This document shows, piece by piece, positions 16,481 through 25,700 of a DNA stretch of 41,268 nucleotides. Location of the stretch: positions 1 through 41,268 of the forward strand of contig NZ_AJLL01000091.1 in the NCBI RefSeq assembly GCF_000317225.1, read 5' to 3'. The stretch comes from Fischerella thermalis PCC 7521. GTDB taxonomy: Bacteria > Cyanobacteriota > Cyanobacteriia > Cyanobacteriales > Nostocaceae. Numbering within the stretch: the stretch's first letter is position 1; every line of letters begins with the position of its first letter. The notes below the pieces were generated by a model. That model had not been told where the DNA came from. It did no database searches and saw only the letters and a program-made list of their open reading frames with translations. The translations under genes and the position numbers were made by a program.

Positions 16481-17635
16481 CTAATTGTGCTTACCGTTAC
16501 TAACAGCCTCTACTGTCGCTACTACCTCCCCCGTCAAGCTGGTATCATAACCACCAAGTGCTTGCAGTTGTGAAATCACCTGTCGATGTCCCAAAGTACC
16601 GAGTAATCGTTGTACAGGTGCTTCTTCCAAATATTGCTTGAGAATTACTAAGTCATATCGTGACTGATGTAAGGGGATAAATTCTAGTCCAAAGGCAGTA
16701 GCGATAGATGCCGAACTCACGCCTGCATCAGCTTTTCCAGTAGCCACAGCCAATGCAACATCTTGATGACCGTTGACGATTTGATCAAATCCTTGTACGG
16801 CAGTAAAAGATATTTTTTCCTCTTGAAGTTTCCTCTCTAGTAACTCCCGGCTACCAGAACCCTGTTCGCGATTAACTATCGTCACCCCAGGTTGTGCTAA
16901 GTCAGCAATGGTTTTTAATCGCTTGGGATTTCCCGGTTGTACTAAAATTCCTTCTTCCCAAACACCAAGGTTAATCAGCACTGCTGCTTTATCTTTTAAT
17001 ACACGATGCACAAAGGGTGTATTATGCTCCTTTGTTTGTGGACAGTATAGGTGCATCCCAGCGATGTGAACTTCACCCCGATATAAGCGTTCTAAGGCGG
17101 TCATACTGTTAGCGAAAGTCAGGTGTACCCGTAATTCTGGATGCCAGCGTTCGGCGGCTCTTGCCCAGAGAGAAAGTGCAGGAGAGCAACCAGCCAAAAC
17201 TGCGGTGTTGTACAATTTTTTGGGGTCATCTAAAAGTTTGACCAGAACAGTATCCATTAAAGACAAGTGATTTGCCGCACCATCAGCAGGAATCATCTCA
17301 GTCCGAAAGGCATCTGTACCAATTAGAGGATGTGCCACCCATTGTCCCCCTACCCTTGCCAAAATTACTCGCAAGTCCTGCCCTATTGGTAAATTTTGAG
17401 CAGGTACAGCTGCAATTTCTGGTAAATCTTCTTCTAGCCAAAACAAATCTTCTACTTGACAGCCAAGAGCTTTCGCCAAACGCAAGGATATTGTAGTTGA
17501 GGGAGCATACTGTCCTGACTCTACGCCACTAATAGTCTGACGGGTAACGCCAGCCAAGTTAGCCAAATCCTGTTGGTTCATACCCAAGCGGGTTCTGATT
17601 TGTTTTAAGTTATTACGAAGAACTTCCTGTTTCAT
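16481..17635 (-). CDS. XRE-family regulator fused to a periplasmic-binding-like domain
   Basis: 384 aa. Residues ~5-65 form an XRE helix-turn-helix (GMNQQDLANLAGVTRQTISGVESGQ). Residues ~100-370 resemble a molybdate/tungstate-type substrate-binding domain (COG1910-like; LAGCSPALSLWARAAER, VNREQGSGSRELLERKL, ATGKADAGVSSASIA). The protein would sense a small oxyanion or cofactor in the cytoplasm and control transcription. It lies 90 bp downstream of modC on the same strand, so a role in molybdate-dependent control of modABC is a sensible inference. A perfect palindrome in its leader is a candidate autoregulatory operator. Confidence 0.88.
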   Translation of the reverse strand: MKQEVLRNNLKQIRTRLGMNQQDLANLAGVTRQTISGVESGQYAPSTTISLRLAKALGCQVEDLFWLEEDLPEIAAVPAQNLPIGQDLRVILARVGGQWVAHPLIGTDAFRTEMIPADGAANHLSLMDTVLVKLLDDPKKLYNTAVLAGCSPALSLWARAAERWHPELRVHLTFANSMTALERLYRGEVHIAGMHLYCPQTKEHNTPFVHRVLKDKAAVLINLGVWEEGILVQPGNPKRLKTIADLAQPGVTIVNREQGSGSRELLERKLQEEKISFTAVQGFDQIVNGHQDVALAVATGKADAGVSSASIATAFGLEFIPLHQSRYDLVILKQYLEEAPVQRLLGTLGHRQVISQLQALGGYDTSLTGEVVATVEAVSNGKHN

Positions 17636-17682
17636 GTTTTGATTCTCAGAAAATTGATGGTTGATGAGTTAAGCCATATCTA

Positions 17683-17696
17683 TGTTCAATTGAACA
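17683..17696. promoter_or_regulatory. Perfect 14-bp palindrome TGTTCAATTGAACA
   Basis: Located in the 90-bp gap between modC and the XRE/PBP regulator, about 48 bp upstream of the regulator's start. Size and symmetry fit an XRE-type dimer operator. I found no second copy upstream of modA. Confidence 0.55.
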
Positions 17697-17725
17697 CTTA
17701 GAAAGGATGGCAGGAAATAAGACAC

Positions 17726-18793
17726 TTATGCCTGCATTAAAAACAGCCTGAGCGAATCTAACTTGACATACCAGGGGAAAGGACGGTCTTTGATAGTTGC
17801 CCATTTTTCTTTAAATACTTCCGCTTGCATATGGTAATCGTTTGATTGAGTTGGCGGGTTATGTAGCTTGAGATAAAGCGTCATTCTGTGGGGCGTTTCC
17901 CGTGTGTGAGCTAACCAACAGGAGAAGGTATTTTCAGTGTTGGGGTCATTGGTAAAGGTGAGATGATGGGCGCGGATTCCCACATAAGCGAAAGATTCAG
18001 GAATTGGCTCAATCACATTGAGAGTACAACCCCAGTCAATAGCTTCTACTTGTGTGGGGGAAATTGCTCTTGTCTTAGAAAAGTTCTTACAACCAGTTAG
18101 TTGGGCGACTGTGTAAGTAGCTGGACGCTCGAAAATAGCTTGTTTTTGATCGTAAGCGATCGCTTGCCCTTGGGACATAACTAACAGTTGTTCACAAATT
18201 TCGTAAGCCTCCTCTAAATTATGGGTGACAAATAACGTTACCCCTTGATAACTGCTCAACGTCTCAATCATTTGTTCTTGCAAGTGGTGTCGCAGGTGGG
18301 TATCCAGAGCCGAAAAAGGTTCATCTAACAATAAGATTTCTGGTTCTACTGCTAAAGCCCTGGCTAAAGCGACACGCTGCTGTTGTCCGCCAGATAGTTG
18401 CTGGGGATAGCGATTTTCTAATCCAAAAAGTTGTAATTTGGCAATTTGTTCATGCAAACGGTGCTGACGTTCTGCGCTAGACAAATCTTGTAATCCATAG
18501 GTAATATTTTGGGCGACTGTCAAATGGGGAAACAAAGCATAGTTTTGAAAGACAATCCCCACGCGGCGTAAGCGAATTGGTAGGTTAATTCGTTTGGATG
18601 AATCAAACAAAACCCTTCCATTAACGACAATGCGACCCCGCTTAGGAGTTTCTAGCCCTGCAATACAACGTAAAGTCATACTTTTGCCAGAACCAGAACC
18701 GCCCAATATTCCCAGGACTCGCCCCTCTAGATTAAATTTCACTTCTAGGGGATAACTGGCTAGTTGTTTGTGAATGTCTACTAACAGTTGCAT
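17726..18793 (-). CDS. modC: Molybdate ABC transporter ATP-binding protein ModC
   Basis: 355 aa. ABC ATPase with Walker A GILGGSGSGKSMTLRCIAGL (~residue 29-48), Q-loop FQNYALFPHL, signature [15 protein letters not shown] (~133) and Walker B ILLLDEPFSALD. The last ~125 residues form a MOP-like domain that binds molybdate in ModC proteins. It energises uptake with ModB and ModA. The start is ATG 18793. Its first 62 bases overlap the end of modB in another frame; the modC frame has a TAA five codons before this ATG, so modB and modC are not fused here. Confidence 0.93.
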   Translation of the reverse strand: MQLLVDIHKQLASYPLEVKFNLEGRVLGILGGSGSGKSMTLRCIAGLETPKRGRIVVNGRVLFDSSKRINLPIRLRRVGIVFQNYALFPHLTVAQNITYGLQDLSSAERQHRLHEQIAKLQLFGLENRYPQQLSGGQQQRVALARALAVEPEILLLDEPFSALDTHLRHHLQEQMIETLSSYQGVTLFVTHNLEEAYEICEQLLVMSQGQAIAYDQKQAIFERPATYTVAQLTGCKNFSKTRAISPTQVEAIDWGCTLNVIEPIPESFAYVGIRAHHLTFTNDPNTENTFSCWLAHTRETPHRMTLYLKLHNPPTQSNDYHMQAEVFKEKWATIKDRPFPWYVKLDSLRLFLMQA

Positions 18794-19469
18794 TCTTAGT
18801 TTTGATTATTTTCTGAGTAAAACGCTTTTGCCGACGCTGTTCCAGGCTACGCGCCCATAACAACAATAGAAATGCCCAAAAGGTCATTACTAGCACCATC
18901 AAGTTGGCTTTGCCATACTCTTGATTCTGCACAGCATCATAAATAGCCAGGGGTAAAGTTTGGGTACGTTCGGGGATATTCCCTGCAACCATTAACGTGG
19001 CTCCGAATTCACCTAAAGCTCTGGCGACTGCTAAAATAAAGCCTGCTAAAATTCCCGAACGAGCTAAAGGTAGGGTAACTCGCCATAATACCTTGATTTC
19101 TGAGTCTCCCAGGGTGCGTGCTGCTGCTTCTAGTTCGGGGTTGACATCTAAAATTGCGGCTCTAGCTGCTTCCACAATTAGAGGTAACGCGACAATTGCA
19201 CTAGCGATCGCAGCTGCTTGCCATGTGAATAAAATATCTATACCGAACCATTCTCGTATCGGACTACCACGACCTAATGCTAACAATAGGTAAAAACCAA
19301 CGACGCTAGGAGGTAGTACCAAGGGTAAGTTCAGCACTGTAGAGATGACTAATTCCCCTGGAAAACGAACACGAGCTAAAAAAATTGCTAGTCCCAGTCC
19401 AATAATTAACAGAAAAACTGTAGCTAGTGCTGTGACTTGCAATGACAATATATAAGGAAACCAATCCAT
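18732..19469 (-). CDS. modB: Molybdate ABC transporter permease ModB
   Basis: 245 aa inner-membrane permease with about five to six hydrophobic segments. The coupling (EAA) loop is EAAARTLGDSEIKVLWRVTLPLARSGI (split here: EAAARTLGDSEIKV, then LPLARSGI), and LGEFGATLMVAGNIPERTQT is the ModB signature near residue 160. The ATG shares one base with the modA stop (TAATG). The last ~20 residues (after QKIIKTKN) are hydrophilic, unlike a usual ModB end, and are encoded by DNA that also encodes the modC start. Confidence 0.93.
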   Translation of the reverse strand: MDWFPYILSLQVTALATVFLLIIGLGLAIFLARVRFPGELVISTVLNLPLVLPPSVVGFYLLLALGRGSPIREWFGIDILFTWQAAAIASAIVALPLIVEAARAAILDVNPELEAAARTLGDSEIKVLWRVTLPLARSGILAGFILAVARALGEFGATLMVAGNIPERTQTLPLAIYDAVQNQEYGKANLMVLVMTFWAFLLLLWARSLEQRRQKRFTQKIIKTKNATVSRHSQTTSQLSPRSEI

Positions 19470-20281
19470 TAATTTGCTGTCTCCCCAGGTAAAACAAAGC
19501 CATATTTCTTCATCAACGGTCTGCCTTTTGGCCCGTTAATAAATTGGGCAAACTGTCTAGCTTGTGTTTGATGCTTGCTCTTTTTGACTACAGCCAACAT
19601 TTGGTCAATGGGTTTGTGTAGCTTTTCCGGAATTAGCTCCCATTTTCCTGGCTTGTTGACGCTTAAAGATAAAGCCACGATACCGACATCAACGTTACCA
19701 GTTTCTACATATTGTTGAGTTTGGCGGATGTTCTCGCCTAGTACCAGTTTTGGCTTGATTGCATCCCAGATACCTACTGACTGAAATGCTTCTCTGGCGG
19801 CGATACCGTAGGGAGCATGATCCGGATTGGCGATCGCTACTCTCTTATATTCCGGTTTGGTTAACTCTCTAATATCTTTGGGGTTAAGTTTACTGTCTTC
19901 TCTTGTCCAGACAGTAATCCGTCCCCTGCCATACAAAGTTTTGGTACTAGATACTATTAACCCTTTTTTGTCAAGGTCTTCAAGAAAGGATTTGTTAGCA
20001 GCCGCAAATAAATCTACTGGTGCGCCTCGTTCAATCTGTTGCGCTAGTTGTCCTGTAGAACCAAAGTTAAAGGTGACTTTGTTTCCTGTTTCTTTTTCCC
20101 ATAAAGCACCGATTTCTTTAAACACATAGTTGAGGTCAGCCGCCGCAGATACAGTTAGTGTGACTGGTTTTTGAGCTATTAGCGTTTGAGTTGCTGGTGC
20201 TGTATTGAGGAGCAATCCCCACGATGCCACTAGAACTGCTATGAGGCTGGACAAGACAAAGTATCGTCTTTTGATTTTCAT
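19469..20281 (-). CDS. modA: Molybdate ABC transporter substrate-binding protein ModA
   Basis: 270 aa periplasmic binding protein. A signal peptide is visible (KIKRRYFVLSSLIAVLVASW). Ligand-binding signatures: SAAADLNYVFKEIG (~45), FGSTGQLAQQIERGAPVDLF (~72) and VAIANPDHAPYGIAAREA (~145), the last strongly typical for ModA. It captures molybdate (or tungstate) for ModBC. First gene of the minus-strand mod operon; no clear Shine-Dalgarno precedes its ATG. Molybdenum supply would matter for nitrate reductase and, if present, nitrogenase. Confidence 0.95.
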   Translation of the reverse strand: MKIKRRYFVLSSLIAVLVASWGLLLNTAPATQTLIAQKPVTLTVSAAADLNYVFKEIGALWEKETGNKVTFNFGSTGQLAQQIERGAPVDLFAAANKSFLEDLDKKGLIVSSTKTLYGRGRITVWTREDSKLNPKDIRELTKPEYKRVAIANPDHAPYGIAAREAFQSVGIWDAIKPKLVLGENIRQTQQYVETGNVDVGIVALSLSVNKPGKWELIPEKLHKPIDQMLAVVKKSKHQTQARQFAQFINGPKGRPLMKKYGFVLPGETAN

Positions 20282-20559
20282 GTGTTTTTGGAAACTAACA
20301 GTGAATACTTGTGCAACAAGTTGTTAGTTGATATTGATACACGAATGTAGTTTGAGATTCTGTAGCAGGAATAACTAACATTATGACAAAATACTTGCAT
20401 AAAAATTGCACAATAAAAATCTCTGCCATAGCAGCAAAAATAGAAATTCTCTAACTTTGCGTCCTTTTTTGAAAGTCTGCCGTCTATGTAGGTAAACATC
20501 AACACAGGAGTGCTGTGATGACCACTACTACGACCTTGAACTAATTACTAGCAATCGAT

Positions 20560-20790
20560 TGATCGACTTGCTCTCGGTGTACGGGATCGCTTTTAAATAT
20601 TGAGCAAGCGATCGCCCAAGAATTAGCTATATCGGTGTCTGGAATGAAATCACGAGTACAACGCGGGCGACAAAAGTTCAAAGAGTTATTGCAAACTTGC
20701 TCTCAACTACAAATGGATGCTGTGGACAATGTCATCGAGTATGAAATGAAAGATGTACAGATATGTCGCTCTTGCGGTTTAGCAAAGTGA
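20560..20790 (+). pseudogene. C-terminal stump of an ECF sigma factor (SigZ-like)
   Basis: The frame 20599-20790 encodes the last part of sigma region 4 and the tail of a SigZ-type ECF sigma factor: EQAIAQELAISVSGMKSRVQ, then RGRQKFKELLQ and, at the end, VIEYEM followed by a CRSCG pair of cysteines. Upstream, stops at 20542-20544 and 20557-20559 close the frame, and regions 2 and 3 are absent. This is a 5'-truncated gene remnant between the mod and pst operons. Confidence 0.75.
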
Positions 20791-20843
20791 TCTGCTCAGA
20801 TACTTTATATGTTTACTGGATAAAAAACCATAAAATTATTATT

Positions 20844-20873
20844 TTTAATCTTAGCTTAACCTAATTTTAACCT
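20844..20873. promoter_or_regulatory. Pho box (three 8-mers, 11-bp period)
   Basis: TTTAATCT-TAG-CTTAACCT-AAT-TTTAACCT: three copies of the cyanobacterial PhoB (SphR) half-site (C/T)TTAACCT at exact 11-bp spacing (20844, 20855, 20866), about 270 bp upstream of pstS. This is the arrangement known for Pho-regulated cyanobacterial genes. Confidence 0.8.
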
Positions 20874-21058
20874 AAATATCTCAAGTATCATTGATACTAC
20901 ATGTAAGATCAGTTGAACTAAAAAAATAGCTTTTACTGATATGTTTGCTTGTATTTGAACTTAATTTGCACCAAGATTATCATGTGCAAAAAATTTCACT
21001 GAAGTTTAATAATTGAACAATATTTCTTAATAAAATTATTGTTAGTTAATTTATTTTG

Positions 21059-21077
21059 CTTAACCTTATCTTAACTT
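21059..21077. promoter_or_regulatory. Second Pho box upstream of pstS
   Basis: CTTAACCT-TAT-CTTAACTT: two half-sites at 11-bp spacing, ending 67 bp before the pstS ATG. The third unit on either side is degenerate. Its closeness to the gene suggests it is the promoter-proximal activating site. Confidence 0.7.
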
Positions 21078-21144
21078 CCTAAGTATCCCTTGATGATAAT
21101 ATTCAAGCGTAACTTAAGTTCAGAATTTGTAGCCAAAAATTATT

Positions 21145-22215
21145 ATGTTCACTTCAAAAGTACAGTTAGTTGCCCCTTTAGTCGTCTTGTCAATGGCTAT
21201 TAGTGCTTGTGGCGATAATCAGGCTACCAACAACTCAAATCCCGCAGCTAATGGTAATGCAACTCCAGCAGCAAACACAGCAGCCGGTTCAAATCTATCT
21301 GGGAAAGTCACTGTAGATGGTTCCAGTACAGTTTTCCCGATCTCTGAAGCAATGGCAGAAGAGTTTCAAAAAGCCAACCCTGGCGTGCAAGTCACTGTGG
21401 GTAGCTCTGGCACAGGTGGCGGTTTCAAGAAGTTCTGCAATAATGAAACTGATATTTCCAATGCTTCCCGTCCAATTAAGCCCGAAGAAGTAGAACTGTG
21501 TAAAAAAAATAATGTTGAATACATTGAATTACCAGTGGCTTTTGATGGTCTGTCAGTTGTAGTTAACCCACAAAATAATTTTGTCAAATGTCTCACAGTT
21601 GCTGAACTGAAAAAGATGTGGGAACCAGCAGCCCAGGGCAAAGTTACTAGTTGGAGACAAATTCGTCCTGATTTCCCTGACCAGCGATTAGGGCTTTATG
21701 GAGCAGGTACAGACTCCGGTACCTATGATTTCTTTACCAAAGCTATTGTCGGTGCCGAAGGCAAGAGTCGGGGTGATTACACTGCGAGTGAAGATGACAA
21801 CACTTTAGTACAAGGTGTCAGTTCAGATACTAATGGTATTGGCTTCTTTGGGCTTGCTTATTACGAAAACAACAAAGACAAATTAAAACTAGTTGCTATT
21901 GATAACGGTAAAGGTTGTGTTCTTCCCAGCGCAGAAACAGTAGCCGATGGTACCTACCAGCCTCTATCTCGTCCAGAGTTTATCTATGTCAAAAAATCTG
22001 CCGCAACTCGTCCTGAAGTCAAGGCATTTGTTGACTTTCATTTAGCTGAAGAAAATCAAAAGTTAGTCAAAGAAGTGGGCTATGTACCTTTACCTCAGGA
22101 CATCATTTCTGAAGTTCAAGAGCGTTTCAACAAAGGTAAGGTAGGTTCGGTGTTTGAAGGTCAAGGTTCTACAGTGGGTGTCACCCTGAAAGATTTACTC
22201 AAAAAAGAAAAATAA
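21145..22215 (+). CDS. pstS: Phosphate ABC transporter substrate-binding lipoprotein PstS
   Basis: 356 aa. Signal peptide with lipobox ISAC (Cys ~22), then a low-complexity Asn/Ala/Pro linker (~25-50), so it is lipid-anchored. The phosphate-binding loops are all visible: [17 protein letters not shown] (~58), [20 protein letters not shown] (~88) and [18 protein letters not shown] (~190). It captures inorganic phosphate for PstCAB. First gene of the pst operon, preceded by two Pho boxes, so it should be induced by phosphate starvation. A 190-198 bp spacer separates it from pstC. Confidence 0.97.
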   Translation: MFTSKVQLVAPLVVLSMAISACGDNQATNNSNPAANGNATPAANTAAGSNLSGKVTVDGSSTVFPISEAMAEEFQKANPGVQVTVGSSGTGGGFKKFCNNETDISNASRPIKPEEVELCKKNNVEYIELPVAFDGLSVVVNPQNNFVKCLTVAELKKMWEPAAQGKVTSWRQIRPDFPDQRLGLYGAGTDSGTYDFFTKAIVGAEGKSRGDYTASEDDNTLVQGVSSDTNGIGFFGLAYYENNKDKLKLVAIDNGKGCVLPSAETVADGTYQPLSRPEFIYVKKSAATRPEVKAFVDFHLAEENQKLVKEVGYVPLPQDIISEVQERFNKGKVGSVFEGQGSTVGVTLKDLLKKEK

Positions 22216-22413
22216 GAGTTTTTTATTGATAAAACAGAGGCACAGAGGCTAGGGAAACAGTTATTTTAGGCTCTTATTGTGAGCTATCACTTGTGGAGTG
22301 TTAGCAAATAATTTCTAAATGCTGTAGTCCAAATAATAAACTAGCCAGCCTTTTAACTCTGTTTATTAGTTTATAAAGACAAAGGAACTTCAAGTTTATG
22401 CGGTGTGTTAACA

Positions 22414-23352
22414 ATGAGTATCAATCCTCTTTCAACACCAAAAGATTCTAGCCTGTGGCAGCCTAATCGTAGCTTAAATAAGCTAGTAGAAGCTGGAGTA
22501 AAAGCAATTTTTGCAACGTTTGCTTTTATTTCAGTAGCAACAACAATTGGTATTGTTTTAACACTGGTTTTTGAGACAGTCTCATTTTTTGAAAAAGTAC
22601 CTATTGGGCGATTTTTAACGGAAACGCAATGGACACCTCTATTCGCTAATCAGCAGTTTGGAATTATGGTACTGTTAAGTGCCACGTTGCTTACTTCTGC
22701 AATTGCGATCGCAGTAGCATTACCTGTTGGCTTATTAATCGCTGTTTGTTTGAGTGAATATGCTCCTGCTGGACTTCGTAAATGGCTCAAGCCAGCTCTA
22801 GAAATTCTAGCTGGGGTTCCCACTGTTGTTTTTGGTTACTTTGCCCTACTTACAGTCACACCATTTCTGCAAACATTTATCCCTGGACTACAGGGATTCA
22901 ATGCTTTGAGTGCAGGGATAGTATTGGGAATTTCGATTATTCCACTAGTGGCTTCCTTAAGTGAAGATGCTATCTATGCAGTTCCCCAAAGTTTAAGGAA
23001 TGGCTCCTACGCATTAGGCGCAACCAAGCGGGAAACAATAGTTTCAGTAGTATTACCAGCAGCTTTATCTGGGATAGTGGCTTCTTTTATATTGTCTATT
23101 TCCCGTGCCATTGGTGAAACTATGATTGTGACTATTGCTGCGGGTCAAAATCCCCGCTTAGGTTTCAATCCGCTAGTACCAGTTCAAACAATGACAGCCT
23201 ACATTGTCCAGGTAAGTCAAGGAGATACGCCAGCAGGTTCACTAGCATACAACACAATTTTTGCGGTGGGTATGACTTTGTTTCTCATTACCCTAGCCTT
23301 AAATATTTTTAGTTACTGGTTTGTTCGTCGTTTCCGGGAGAAATATGAATGA
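22414..23352 (+). CDS. pstC: Phosphate ABC transporter permease PstC
   Basis: 312 aa from ATG 22414; a GTG three codons earlier is also open. Integral membrane permease with six predicted hydrophobic segments. Family marks: PVGLLIAVCLSEYAP (~105), LAGVPTVVFGYFALL (~130) and the coupling loop SYALGATKRETIVSVVLP followed by SRAIGETMIVTIAAG (~225). Pairs with PstA to form the phosphate channel. Its stop overlaps the pstA start (ATGA). Confidence 0.96.
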   Translation: MSINPLSTPKDSSLWQPNRSLNKLVEAGVKAIFATFAFISVATTIGIVLTLVFETVSFFEKVPIGRFLTETQWTPLFANQQFGIMVLLSATLLTSAIAIAVALPVGLLIAVCLSEYAPAGLRKWLKPALEILAGVPTVVFGYFALLTVTPFLQTFIPGLQGFNALSAGIVLGISIIPLVASLSEDAIYAVPQSLRNGSYALGATKRETIVSVVLPAALSGIVASFILSISRAIGETMIVTIAAGQNPRLGFNPLVPVQTMTAYIVQVSQGDTPAGSLAYNTIFAVGMTLFLITLALNIFSYWFVRRFREKYE

Positions 23353-24281
23353 CAGCGCAAGATCCCAAAGCTTTTCAAAATTATTCTGAAGCAAATCCAA
23401 ACTTTAATGCCTCTCTCTCTGATCGCTACAGACTCGACAAAATTCTTGAATTTGCAGCTTGGACAGCAACTTTTTTCGGGTTGGCGATGCTAGTAATTTT
23501 GTTAATCACTGTGTTTAGAGATGGGCTTTTTCGATTAAATTGGTCTTTCATTACTAGTTATCCTTCTCGCAATCCGTCTGCTGCTGGAATACTGTCCCCT
23601 CTAGTAGGTAGTATTTGGTTGCTAATTACAGTTGCTTTAGTCTCTTTTCCTTTAGGAGTAGGGGCGGGAATATATTTAGAAGAATACGCATCTGACAATT
23701 GGTTAACTCGGTTTGTAGACATTAATATTGCCAATTTAGCCGCAGTACCATCAATTATCTATGGCTTGCTAGGTTTGCAACTTTTTGTCCGCTGGATGTT
23801 TCCCATAACTAATGGACGTAGTGTACTAGCAGGTGCATTAACACTTAGTTTGTTGATTTTACCAGTTATTATTATTGCTACTCGTGAAGCATTGCGTACT
23901 GTTCCTGATAGTATCAGACAAGCAGGTTATGCGTTGGGTGCAACTAAATGGCAGGTAATCAGAATACAAGTTTTTCCCCTCGCTTTACCAGGGATTCTCA
24001 CTGGCACAATTTTAGCCCTTTCACGAGCAATTGGTGAAACTGCTTCTCTAATTACAATTGGAGCTTTGACTTTCATTGCTTTTGTTCCTGAACTTTCTTT
24101 AAAAGGTTTGCAAAGTCCATTTACAGCATTACCAATTCAAATTTATAACTGGGTTTCCCGTCCTCAGCCAGAATTTCATACTAATGCTGCTGCTGCAATT
24201 ATTGTTTTGATGATTTTGCTGCTACTTATGAATACAACAGCGATTGTATTACGTAATAAATTTCAGAAGGCACGCGGATAA
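23349..24281 (+). CDS. pstA: Phosphate ABC transporter permease PstA
   Basis: 310 aa. About 35 cytoplasmic residues precede the first membrane segment. Family marks: FPLGVGAGIYLEEYA (~98), NLAAVPSIIYGLLGLQLF (~125), GYALGATKWQVIRIQVFP (~198) and SRAIGETASLITIGA (~228). It is the second transmembrane half of the Pst complex. The 4-bp overlap with pstC implies coupled translation. Confidence 0.96.
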   Translation: MTAQDPKAFQNYSEANPNFNASLSDRYRLDKILEFAAWTATFFGLAMLVILLITVFRDGLFRLNWSFITSYPSRNPSAAGILSPLVGSIWLLITVALVSFPLGVGAGIYLEEYASDNWLTRFVDINIANLAAVPSIIYGLLGLQLFVRWMFPITNGRSVLAGALTLSLLILPVIIIATREALRTVPDSIRQAGYALGATKWQVIRIQVFPLALPGILTGTILALSRAIGETASLITIGALTFIAFVPELSLKGLQSPFTALPIQIYNWVSRPQPEFHTNAAAAIIVLMILLLLMNTTAIVLRNKFQKARG

Positions 24282-24348
24282 TTTAACCTACGATTAACTT
24301 TGGCACTTCGAGCAAACCTTAATACTGTCGATTTAGTGAAAATTGCAG

Positions 24349-25146
24349 ATGGTAATCAACTCAAAAATAGCTACTTCTGAATATATATTGCGAACTGAAC
24401 AATTATCTGTTTTCTATGGTAATTTTAAGGCGGTTCGTGATGTTAACCTAGACATCAGCAGAAACAAAATCACAGCTTTTATTGGCCCTTCTGGTTGTGG
24501 TAAAAGCACTGTACTAAGATGCTTTAACCGCTTGAATGATTTAATTCCTGGCGCACGTATTGAGGGCAGAATTACCTTTGAAGATAAAGATATAGCTAAA
24601 ATGGACTCAATAGCTCTACGCCGTCGAGTTGGTATGGTATTTCAAAAACCTAATCCTTTCCCAAAATCAATTTATGAAAATATTGCTTTTGGAGCAAGAG
24701 TAAATGGTTATCGCGGTGACATGGATGAATTAGTAGAGCGGAGTTTGCGGCAAGCTGCTTTATGGAACGAAGTTAAAGATAAACTCAAGCAAAGCGGTCT
24801 ATCTCTATCTGGTGGACAGCAACAGCGCCTATGTATTGCTCGTGCTTTAGCAATTGAACCAGAAGTGTTACTGATGGATGAACCTTGCTCTGCTCTTGAT
24901 CCAATTTCAACTTTGCGGGTTGAAGAATTGCTTCAAGAACTGAAGCAACAATACACCATTATTATCGTTACCCATAATATGCAGCAGGCTGCGCGAGTCT
25001 CGGACAAGACAGCGTTTTTTAATGCACAAGCCACAGAAACAGGTAGCAAAAGTGGATATTTAGTCGAATATAGTTCAACAGAGGTAATTTTCAAAAATCC
25101 TAAGCAGGAAGATACACGAGATTATGTTAGCGGCAGATTCGGTTAA
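24349..25146 (+). CDS. pstB: Phosphate ABC transporter ATP-binding protein PstB
   Basis: 265 aa from ATG 24349; a TTG two codons earlier is open. ABC ATPase with Walker [21 protein letters not shown] (~residue 44-63, the RCFNR/RxxNRLND form being PstB-like), Q-loop [19 protein letters not shown], signature [16 protein letters not shown] and Walker [14 protein letters not shown]. It powers phosphate uptake. Last gene of the operon, followed by a strong hairpin terminator; no phoU follows. Confidence 0.97.
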   Translation: MVINSKIATSEYILRTEQLSVFYGNFKAVRDVNLDISRNKITAFIGPSGCGKSTVLRCFNRLNDLIPGARIEGRITFEDKDIAKMDSIALRRRVGMVFQKPNPFPKSIYENIAFGARVNGYRGDMDELVERSLRQAALWNEVKDKLKQSGLSLSGGQQQRLCIARALAIEPEVLLMDEPCSALDPISTLRVEELLQELKQQYTIIIVTHNMQQAARVSDKTAFFNAQATETGSKSGYLVEYSSTEVIFKNPKQEDTRDYVSGRFG

Positions 25147-25314
25147 AGATAGAATGTTTGTTATTTTATAGTAACAAAAAGGGGTGTATCATGTCACATT
25201 TACTATTCATAAAATTGACAAAAAACTCTTATTAAATTATTGAAGTTAGCATCTACATTGATTGCTTAACTTTCAATAACCATGTTACTATATTTATCTG
25301 TAGTAAACAGTTTA

Positions 25315-25360
25315 AGCGAGCGCATCTAGATGGGCATCTAGCAGCGATCGCTTTTCTCTT
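25315..25360 (+). terminator. Rho-independent terminator after pstB
   Basis: Nested hairpin: AGCGAGCGC (25315-25323) pairs with GCGATCGCT (25344-25352) with one mismatch, and inside it CTAGATG (25326-25332) pairs exactly with CATCTAG (25335-25341). A T-rich tail (TTTTCTCTTTT) follows. The lower stem includes a HIP1 octamer. It would close the pst transcript. Confidence 0.8.
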
Positions 25361-25467
25361 TTAATTTTTATTTGAAAATAAATTTAATTTAGACTGTGTT
25401 TATTTACTATCAAATAATTTATCTAAATATTCTGTGTTTAAATCAGTAGAAAAGACATTCAGGTTTT

Positions 25468-25503
25468 ATTGATTAATTGAATTTTCAAATTCAATTAATC
25501 AAT
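25468..25503. repeat. Perfect 17-bp AT-rich inverted repeat, 2-nt spacer
   Basis: ATTGATTAATTGAATTT (25468-25484), spacer TC, then its exact complement AAATTCAATTAATCAAT (25487-25503). It lies between the pst terminator and phoX, about 200 bp upstream of phoX. It could form a cruciform or RNA hairpin, or be a regulator site; nothing in the sequence decides between these. Confidence 0.8.
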
Positions 25504-25700
25504 GCATAACCTGCTATTAATAATAGCCAGATAAGTTATACATGATAGTATTTTTTATTTTTGAGCAATTTTAATCAGTCTTAACTTGTCATTTGCTGAT
25601 ATTAATTGACTGTTAAAAATAGAGTTTTGCCTAACAAATTGCTCATGCAAAAAAAATAAATTGAAGCGCAATTCCGCAAGCCTTAAACGGAGAACTGAGA

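Noticed and set aside
20278-20505. 75-residue minus-strand open frame upstream of modA
   Set aside because: Cysteine- and tyrosine-rich, without motif or ribosome site; likely chance in the promoter region.
25569-25587. Pho box for phoX
   Set aside because: TTTTAATC-AGT-CTTAACTT has 11-bp spacing but only one good half-site; too degenerate to call.
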